From the NCBI GenBank assembly GCA_046723735.1, contig JBKOVB010000113.1:11918-75917 (forward strand): a stretch of 64,000 bases of DNA, written 5' to 3'. Origin of the DNA: RYN-111 sp046723735 (GTDB lineage Bacteria > Actinomycetota > Actinomycetes > Mycobacteriales > SCTD01). The translations under genes were made by a program, and so were the position numbers. Below the pieces are notes generated by a model, which ran no database searches, was not told where the DNA came from, and saw nothing but the letters and a program-made list of their open reading frames with translations. Positions 58,908-64,000 of this stretch are shown piece by piece; the stretch's first letter is position 1, and every line of letters starts with the position of its first letter.

Positions 58908-59810
58908 GTGCCTCGCACCCCCCTTCGTCTGGACCCCGACTGCGCCGTCTCGGCTGCCACGGAGGTGCTGGCGGACGGCTGGTGCTGGCGGATCATGCTG
59001 GACGTCGCCCGTGGCTACCACCGCTTCGACGACCTGGTGTCCGAGTTGGGCATCTCCCGCAAGGTCTTGGCCGACCGGCTCTCGCACCTGGTCGAGCGCG
59101 AGCTGCTGGAACGCTCGGCGTACCAGGACAACCCGCCGCGCCACGACTACCGGCTGACCGAGCGGGGGCGCGCGCTGCTGCCGGTCCTGGTCGGGCTCCA
59201 GGACTGGGGAGACCGATGGGTCCTGGGCGACGGCGAGATCAGCGCAACGTCCAGCTCGGGCGCGGACGAGCACCGCGTCCGCGCCTTGGTCGGCACCGTC
59301 GTCCCTGATCTCGCGCTGCCGGCCACGACAGGTGACGGGCAGGTCGCTGTCGGGCCGACGGTGCTGTTCGCCTATCCCGCCACGGGGGCGCCGACGCCGT
59401 TGCCTGAGGGCTGGTCGAGCATCCCGGGCGCGGCTGGGTGCACGTTGGAGAACCGGCTCTTTCGTGACCGGTACGACGAGTTCGCCCGAGTCGGCGTGTC
59501 GGTCCAGGGCGTCTCCACCCAGAGAGCAGAGGAGCAACGCGAGTTCGCGCGACTCGAGAAGATCCCGTTTCCGCTGCTGTCGGACACCGGCATGGAGCTC
59601 GCCTCGGCCCTGCGACTGCCGACCGTCCGGATCGCGGACCAGACCAGGCTGCGCCGGGTGGTGATGGTCATCGACGGTCGCCGAGTCGTCACAGCGGTGC
59701 GGTACCCGGTGCTCGACATCGCCGACGCGGTCGACTGGGCTCTCGCCCAGGGCACCAGGGCCGCCGGTGGAGCAACCACCCGTAGCGACGACAACGAACG
59801 TCTGCGCTGA
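58908..59810 (+). CDS. HxlR-type regulator fused to a peroxiredoxin domain
   Basis: A 300-residue protein. Residues ~8-105 are a HxlR winged helix: VLADGWCWRIMLDVARGYHRFDDLVSELGISRKVLADRLSHLVER, with Cys12 and Cys26 near the start. Residues ~125-290 are a thioredoxin-fold AhpC/Bcp-like domain with a single candidate peroxidatic Cys178 (GAAGCTLENRLFRDRYDEF) and the partner pattern FPLLSDTGMELA. The fusion suggests a peroxide-sensing regulator whose oxidised Prx part controls DNA binding. It is leaderless and divergent to an MFS exporter. Confidence 0.82.
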   Translation: MPRTPLRLDPDCAVSAATEVLADGWCWRIMLDVARGYHRFDDLVSELGISRKVLADRLSHLVERELLERSAYQDNPPRHDYRLTERGRALLPVLVGLQDWGDRWVLGDGEISATSSSGADEHRVRALVGTVVPDLALPATTGDGQVAVGPTVLFAYPATGAPTPLPEGWSSIPGAAGCTLENRLFRDRYDEFARVGVSVQGVSTQRAEEQREFARLEKIPFPLLSDTGMELASALRLPTVRIADQTRLRRVVMVIDGRRVVTAVRYPVLDIADAVDWALAQGTRAAGGATTRSDDNERLR

Positions 59811-59845
59811 TCCTCGGTGTCCCGCACTCAGCCTTGAGCGGACAC

Positions 59846-60406
59846 CTACCCGGCGGCAGTCGTGTCGTCGCGCAGCGGTCCGAGGCAGCGATAGCGGGCC
59901 GTGAGGAAGGCTTGGTTCCTGCCGGCCTCGACCAGCTCGAGCTCCAGCCGTCGCGGGAGCAACGGCTTGCCCGCGCCAAGAACGACGGGGGCGACGTACG
60001 TGACGACCTCGTCCAGCAGGCCCTGCTCAGCGAAGCGGCCGGCCAGCTCGCCGCCGCCGACGACCCACATGTCCTGCTCACCGGCCGCCTCGGCCATGGC
60101 CTCGTACACGGCCCGGACGTCTCCCGACGCGAACCGGACGTCAGCGGCCGCGACCGGCAGCGGTAGCTGCCTCGTCGTCATCACCCAGGCCGGCATCGGG
60201 TAGTCCCACCGGTCAGGGTGGTGCTGGAGGATCCACTCGTAGGTCGTCGACCCCATGACGATCGCGCCGATGCCGTTGAGGAACGTCTCGAAGTTGAGCG
60301 ACCCGTCCTTGTCGAGCGGCTGCCGCAGCAGCCACGACAGATCGTCGTCGGGATCGGCGATGAAGCCGTCGAGCGTGGTCGCGGCGTAGTAGACCAGTCG
60401 GCTCAT
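59846..60406 (-). CDS. RibD_C/dihydrofolate-reductase-fold protein
   Basis: A 186-residue protein: LVYYAATTLDGFIADPDDDLSWLL, IVMGSTTYEWIL, MWVVGGGELAGRFAEQGLLDEVVTYVAPVVLGAGKPLLP. It has the complete DHFR-like fold of the YyaP family and shares the general scheme of its neighbour at 60450. CAGACT ends 6 nt before the ATG, so the transcript may be leaderless. Confidence 0.87.
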   Translation of the reverse strand: MSRLVYYAATTLDGFIADPDDDLSWLLRQPLDKDGSLNFETFLNGIGAIVMGSTTYEWILQHHPDRWDYPMPAWVMTTRQLPLPVAAADVRFASGDVRAVYEAMAEAAGEQDMWVVGGGELAGRFAEQGLLDEVVTYVAPVVLGAGKPLLPRRLELELVEAGRNQAFLTARYRCLGPLRDDTTAAG

Positions 60407-60449
60407 GGCCCCAGTCTGGGCCGGGCCCAAGCGGTCTGTGCCGGCCAGC

Positions 60450-61085
60450 TCACGAGCCGATCTTCCGTGTGAACGTGAGGTGGGTGACGCCGCTTGGGGA
60501 GGAAACCGCCTCGACGTCGTACGCCTCCTCGAGGGCCTCCAGCCCGTCCCAGATGCGGACGCCGCGGCCGAGCACGATCGGGACCTGGACGAGATGCATG
60601 TGGTCGACGAGTCCGGCAGCGAGGAACTCACGAACGACGGTGGCGCCGCCGCCGATCCGGACGTCCTGACCTTCGGCTGCTTCGCGGGCGGTCTCGAGCG
60701 CCTCGACCGGGGAGGCGTCGAGGAAGTGGAACGTCGTGCCGCCCTCCATCTCGATCGAGGGCCGCGTGCGGTGAGTGAGCACGAAAGTCGGAGTGTGGAA
60801 CGGCGGGTTCGGGCCCCACCAGCCTTTCCAGTCCGGGTCGTCCTGCCAGCCGGGCGGGCCGAACTTGTTGGCGCCCATGATCTCGGCGCCGATACCGACA
60901 CTGTGGCGCTCGGCGAACGCGTCGTCGACTCCCGCGGTTCCGCCTGCGTCCCAGAACCGGGTAGCGAACATCCACTCGTGCAGTCGCTCGCCCGCATGGC
61001 CGAACGGTGCATCGGCGGACTGCGGCTCGCCGGTGGCGAAGCCGTCGAGGGAGATGGACACGTTGTGGATCCGTGTAAGTGACAT
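60450..61085 (-). CDS. RibD_C/dihydrofolate-reductase-fold protein
   Basis: A 211-residue protein of the same fold: IHNVSISLDGFATGEPQS, EIMGANKFGPPGW, VRIGGGATVVREFLAAGLVDHMHLVQVPIVLGRGVRIWDGL. It is larger than the neighbouring member because of inserted loops (ADAPFGHAGERLHEWMF). Substrate unknown. The two genes face the same way, with 43 bp between them, and may form a small operon. Confidence 0.87.
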   Translation of the reverse strand: MSLTRIHNVSISLDGFATGEPQSADAPFGHAGERLHEWMFATRFWDAGGTAGVDDAFAERHSVGIGAEIMGANKFGPPGWQDDPDWKGWWGPNPPFHTPTFVLTHRTRPSIEMEGGTTFHFLDASPVEALETAREAAEGQDVRIGGGATVVREFLAAGLVDHMHLVQVPIVLGRGVRIWDGLEALEEAYDVEAVSSPSGVTHLTFTRKIGS

Positions 61086-61242
61086 CCGCGCGCTCCTTGG
61101 TTGCGCCGCTGCGATGCTCTGGGAAGAGACAGCCTGCACCGGAGATTCTCATCGGGGTCGGCAGGCCGCGCGATCAGCGGCATGAGCGGGCGTCGCTCGA
61201 AACCCGTTCGCCTTCGCCAGAGGCGACTGAAAGGGTATTGCT

Positions 61243-62136
61243 GTGCACGTCGAGGCCAGCAGCGGCATCGTGATCGAGTACGAGACCTTCGGAGATCCCA
61301 CGGACCCGGCGATCCTCCTGATCATGGGGTTCGGCACCCAACTTCTCGGCTGGGACGCCGAACTCTGCCGCCTGCTAGCCGCACAAGGCCGTTACGTGAT
61401 CCGGTACGACAACCGCGACTGCGGCCTCTCGACCAAGCATCACGACACCCCCGTCAACCTGATGGACCTCATCAGCGCCGTGACGTCCGGCGATGTCGCC
61501 CGGGCACTGGCGATGGCGCCGTACTCGCTCCGGGACATGGCCTCCGACGGCATCGCCCTGCTGCAGGGGCTCGGCATCGACCGCGCGCACGTGGTGGGTT
61601 CCTCGATGGGCGGCATGATCGGGCAGAAGATGGCGATCGACTTCCCCGACTGGGTGGTGTCGCTGACCTCGATGATGTCCTCAACCGGGGAGCCGGAGTA
61701 CGGCCAGTCCACTCCTGAGGCCCAGCAGGTCCTGTTCTCCCCGCGGCCGGCTGACCGGGACGGCTATATCGCCGCGGCCGAGCGGGAGCTCGTCTGGGCT
61801 TCGCGACGGTACGGTGACCCGGCCGCGCTGCGCGCGCTGGCCGCCGCGAGCTATGACCGCTCCTACTATCCGGCCGGCGTGCCGCGGCAGTTGGCCGCCA
61901 TGATCCTCGACGGCTCGCGCGCCGACGCCCTTCGGACCCTCGCCGTGCCGACGCTCGTCATCCACGGCCAGGACGACACCTTGATCGACCCGAGCGGCGG
62001 ACGACGAACAGCCGAACTGGTGCCCGACGCCCGGCTCCTGCTGGTCGAGGACATGGGGCACGACCGGCCGCGAGCGCTGTGGTCGCTCCTCGTCGACGCG
62101 ATCCACGAGCACACAGAAGGCGACACACGCGCCTGA
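61243..62136 (+). CDS. Alpha/beta hydrolase (RdmC-like)
   Basis: A 297-residue hydrolase with nucleophile Ser121 in VVGSSMGG, LLIMGFGTQLLGWDAELC for the oxyanion region, HGQDDTLIDPSG for the Asp and EDMGHDRPRALW for the His. The pattern YDNRDCGLSTKHHD is typical of aclacinomycin-methylesterase-like hydrolases in actinobacteria. GAAAGGG lies 7 nt before the GTG start. It is the last ordinary gene before the IS110 element. Confidence 0.85.
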   Translation: MHVEASSGIVIEYETFGDPTDPAILLIMGFGTQLLGWDAELCRLLAAQGRYVIRYDNRDCGLSTKHHDTPVNLMDLISAVTSGDVARALAMAPYSLRDMASDGIALLQGLGIDRAHVVGSSMGGMIGQKMAIDFPDWVVSLTSMMSSTGEPEYGQSTPEAQQVLFSPRPADRDGYIAAAERELVWASRRYGDPAALRALAAASYDRSYYPAGVPRQLAAMILDGSRADALRTLAVPTLVIHGQDDTLIDPSGGRRTAELVPDARLLLVEDMGHDRPRALWSLLVDAIHEHTEGDTRA

Positions 62137-62189
62137 CCGCGACGATGCCCTCCGGCGCCCGCTCATCGGCTACTTGTTGAATCGCGGCT

Positions 62190-62384
62190 CAGGACCGGGG
62201 CTTGCGCAAAGCTCGGTCCAGGCGCCCGGCCCGTCGCTCTCACATCGGCTGCCCACGACTCGTCGTGTGGCTCTCTCATGGCCTGCGCGGGCCGGGCGTC
62301 GCTGAGCAGGGAGAGGCTCAAGAGGGGTTTGCTCAGCTCGAAGTAGCGCTGCCCTCCCCGCTCGATCAACCGATTCGATCGAGG
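62190..62384 (+). ncRNA. Candidate IS110 bridge RNA region
   Basis: The 259-bp gap before the transposase is highly structured: a hairpin at 62192-62219 (GGACCG.. / ..GGTCC), an 11-bp perfect stem CGCCCGGCCCG / CGGGCCGGGCG (62223-62233 with 62288-62298) enclosing the hairpin CACGAC-TC-GTCGTG, an 8-bp stem GCTGAGCA/TGCTCAGC (62301-62308 with 62330-62337), and CTCGATC/GATCGAG (62361-62367 with 62377-62383). IS110-group elements encode their bridge RNA at this place. The exact ends are not known. Confidence 0.6.
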
Positions 62385-62395
62385 AGGAGAACGCA

Positions 62396-63559
62396 GTGGG
62401 CCGAGTGGTCATCGGAATGGATCCGCACAAGAGATCGGTGACGATCGAGGTGATGGCTGCCGACGAGGCAGTCCTGCACGTCGGTCGCTACGGCACTGAC
62501 CGCGCTGGCTACGCCGCACTACTTCGCGATGCCCGGCGGTGGCCGGAGCGCGTCTGGGCAGTCGAGGGCTGCAACGGCATTGGTCGGCACGTCGCGACCC
62601 GGCTCCTAACCGACGGCGAACAGGTCGTCGACGTCCCGCCGAAGCTGTCCGCTCGCGCGAGGGTGTTCTCGACCGGGCAGGGTCGTAAGACCGACGCCAC
62701 CGACGCGCACTCCGTCGCCCTCGTCGGGACGCGGATGGCCGGGCTGCGGCCGGTGGTCGACGACGAGCAACTGGCGGTGCTCAGGGTCCTGGCTGACCGG
62801 CGCCGCGCCCTCGGCGAAGACCACACCCGGATGGTGGCGCAGCTGCATCACCTGCTGCTGGAGCTGATTCCTGGTGGCGCGAAGAAGGATCTGTCCGCTG
62901 CGCAGGCCAAGGCCTTGCTGGCCACGGTCCGCCCGCGAGACACGGCCGGCAAGACCCGCCGGCGCGTGGCGGCAGAGCTCATCGCCGACCTCGAGCGGAT
63001 CTACACGCGTAAGAAGGCGGCCGACAAGGAGCTGCGCCAGCTGATCGAGGCGACTGGCACCTCGCTGCTGACCCTGCATGGCATCGGCCCGTCGGGCGCT
63101 GCCCGCCTACTCATCGACGTCGGCGACGTCACGCGCTTCCCGACGAAGCACCACTTCGCCTCCTGGAACGGCACCGCGCCACTCGACGCTTCCTCCGGTG
63201 ACCAGATCCGCCACCGGCTCTCCCGTGCAGGCAACCGGCAGATCAACCGAACCCTGCACATCATGGCGACGGTCCAACTGCGCAACAGCACCGAAGGCCG
63301 CGCCTACTACGAGCGCAAGAAGGCTGCGGGCAAGACGTCCATGGAGGCCATGCGCTGTCTCAAACGACGGCTCTCCGACATCGTCTACCGACACTTGGTT
63401 GACGACGCTCTGCGCGCGACGACGGGCCCGGGAGGGCACCGGGGCGACGACTCTGACTCCAGCGCGACCGGCCTACCGCCCCACACCGGCTCTTCGGACA
63501 AGCCACTTCCCGGACCCGCCAAGACCGAGCCTAGGACGCCCCTGCCAGCCGCCTCTTGA
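62396..63559 (+). CDS. IS110-family transposase
   Basis: A 387-residue recombinase. The RuvC-like N-terminal domain starts VVIGMDPHKRSVTIEV (Asp9) with VEGCNGIGRHVA and KTDATDAHSVA as further acidic positions. The C-terminal Transposase_20 domain has LHGIGPSGAARLLIDVGDVTRF and FASWNGTAPLDASSG, in which the catalytic Ser lies in ASSG, then RAGNRQINRTLH. It uses a bridge RNA to bring target and donor DNA together. The GTG start lies behind GAGGAGGAG. Nothing suggests truncation. Confidence 0.95.
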   Translation: MGRVVIGMDPHKRSVTIEVMAADEAVLHVGRYGTDRAGYAALLRDARRWPERVWAVEGCNGIGRHVATRLLTDGEQVVDVPPKLSARARVFSTGQGRKTDATDAHSVALVGTRMAGLRPVVDDEQLAVLRVLADRRRALGEDHTRMVAQLHHLLLELIPGGAKKDLSAAQAKALLATVRPRDTAGKTRRRVAAELIADLERIYTRKKAADKELRQLIEATGTSLLTLHGIGPSGAARLLIDVGDVTRFPTKHHFASWNGTAPLDASSGDQIRHRLSRAGNRQINRTLHIMATVQLRNSTEGRAYYERKKAAGKTSMEAMRCLKRRLSDIVYRHLVDDALRATTGPGGHRGDDSDSSATGLPPHTGSSDKPLPGPAKTEPRTPLPAAS

Positions 63560-63614
63560 CACAGAGGGGAGCCATGAGCGGACGTCGTGCGGCCAGATGG
63601 GAGGGCTCTCTGTG
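63560..63614 (+). terminator. Hairpin after the transposase gene
   Basis: CACAGAG (63560-63566) pairs with CTCTGTG (63608-63614) and AGCC (63570-63573) with GGCT (63604-63607), with a GGG bulge between. It begins right at the transposase stop and may be a terminator or mark the right part of the IS. Confidence 0.4.
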
Positions 63615-63933
63615 CCATGCGTAAGTCACTGGCGTGGCCACGGACGGATCCCCGGGCAGCCAGATAGATCGTGCCTCGCGTCCGTCGTGAGTGACGAGAG
63701 CCAGGTCCAGGGCGATGACGGTGGGACCGGCAACATCGAGGTGATCCGATGGCCTCCGTTACGGATCGGCGCTCCTCCGGTACGGCGGCGCGGTGACGTC
63801 TAACGCGACGTCTAACCCAGACGGCATCACTGCGCCATACTTGACCCGTCAGGACCTCTATCCGCTGGATGAAGGGCTTGCCGGACAACACGAAACCTGG
63901 CCGAACCGCCCCAGGCTCGCCCGCAAGATCGGG
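63615..63933. other. Gene-free stretch between the IS and the tRNA fragment
   Basis: I see no credible gene, RNA gene or repeat in these 319 bases. Short open frames exist on both strands but carry no recognisable sequence. A direct repeat (GACGTCTAAC, ending GACGTCTAACGCGACGTCTAAC) occurs near 63794-63815. It may be decayed DNA from an inserted element. Confidence 0.5.
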
Positions 63934-63978
63934 CTTGTAAGCGGTAGGTCGTCGGTTCGATCCCGACTGCCGGCTCCC
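63934..63978 (+). other. 3' half of tRNA-Thr(UGU), probable att site
   Basis: The sequence CTTGTAA (anticodon loop with UGU), then AGGTC, the T arm GTCGGTTCGATCCCGAC and the acceptor part TGCCGGC follow each other as in tRNA-Thr. The upstream bases do not supply a matching 5' half: nothing pairs with the anticodon or acceptor strands. Such 3' tRNA pieces are left at the end of elements that integrate into tRNA genes. Confidence 0.65.
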
Positions 63979-64000
63979 ATGTCGTCAACTGACGTCGAAC

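Larger units (their letters stand above)
62190..63614 (+). mobile_element. IS110-family insertion sequence (approximate limits)
   Basis: The element consists of a structured 5' non-coding region, one transposase gene and a 3' hairpin. IS110 elements have no terminal inverted repeats, so the ends cannot be read directly; I give the outer structures as limits. The neighbouring tRNA fragment at 63934 suggests that this is a region of repeated insertion. Confidence 0.6.

Noticed and set aside
63903..63979. A complete tRNA-Thr gene
   Set aside because: The 5' acceptor and anticodon strands that would pair with the 3' half are missing, so only a fragment is supported.
1..64000. A CRISPR array or other regular interspersed repeats
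   Set aside because: No spaced direct repeats of suitable length were seen; the only tandem repeats are the 13-bp operator repeats and isolated palindromes.

Overview
The window is very GC-rich, densely coded DNA with frequent GTG/TTG starts and 4-bp stop/start overlaps. It carries a mycofactocin locus, an F420-type luciferase-like oxidoreductase, a KstR-type operator, a PucR regulator and MacB-type exporters. Together these point to a high-GC actinobacterium, possibly of the Frankia/Sporichthya/Geodermatophilus/Nocardioides kind. I cannot fix the genus from the sequence alone.

Region 1 (1-11708) is a mycofactocin biosynthesis and electron-transfer operon on the minus strand. In transcription order it holds mftA (a 35-residue precursor), mftB, mftC, two FadH/OYE-type flavin/Fe-S oxidoreductases, ETF alpha, a FixC-like dehydrogenase, a FixX-like ferredoxin, ETF beta, mftE, an SDR and mftF (cut by the window edge). 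The regulator mftR is divergent. No mftD is present; the flavoprotein and ETF/Fix genes lie between mftC and mftE. Region 2 (11713-25260) holds a deacetylase lipoprotein, a VOC + ketosteroid-dehydrogenase-like pair behind a KstR-type box, a MacB-like exporter, an HTTM pair, an SDR, a DAO-type oxidase, an LLM enzyme with a SnoaL-like partner, a CocE-type hydrolase and an AHSA1 protein.

Region 3 (25261-42822) holds an amidohydrolase set under a TetR regulator with 13-bp operator repeats, a serine hydrolase, a substrate-binding lipoprotein, an ArsR/SRPBCC pair, a PucR regulator divergent to a ferredoxin reductase/desaturase pair, an ABC-2 drug-type exporter, a flippase-like membrane protein, an MpaB-type oxygenase and an HsaA-like monooxygenase. 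Region 4 (42917-54939) holds an internally deleted glycosyltransferase relic, a second MacB-type exporter, a ScyD-like secreted protein, a cupin broken by a frameshift, a lysyl-oxidase-like secreted protein and an MFS-Lnt fusion protein.

Region 5 (54992-64000) is more mixed. It holds LtrA, two tandem SRPBCC paralogues, an MFS exporter divergent from an HxlR-peroxiredoxin fusion across a long palindrome, two RibD_C/DHFR-like proteins, an alpha/beta hydrolase, and an IS110-family transposase whose upstream region folds like a bridge RNA. The last bases contain the 3' half of a tRNA-Thr(UGU) without its 5' half, as expected at the attachment site of an integrated element. Several promoters look leaderless, with the -10 hexamer ending exactly 6 nt before the start codon. 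Three GC-rich inverted repeats sit between genes.
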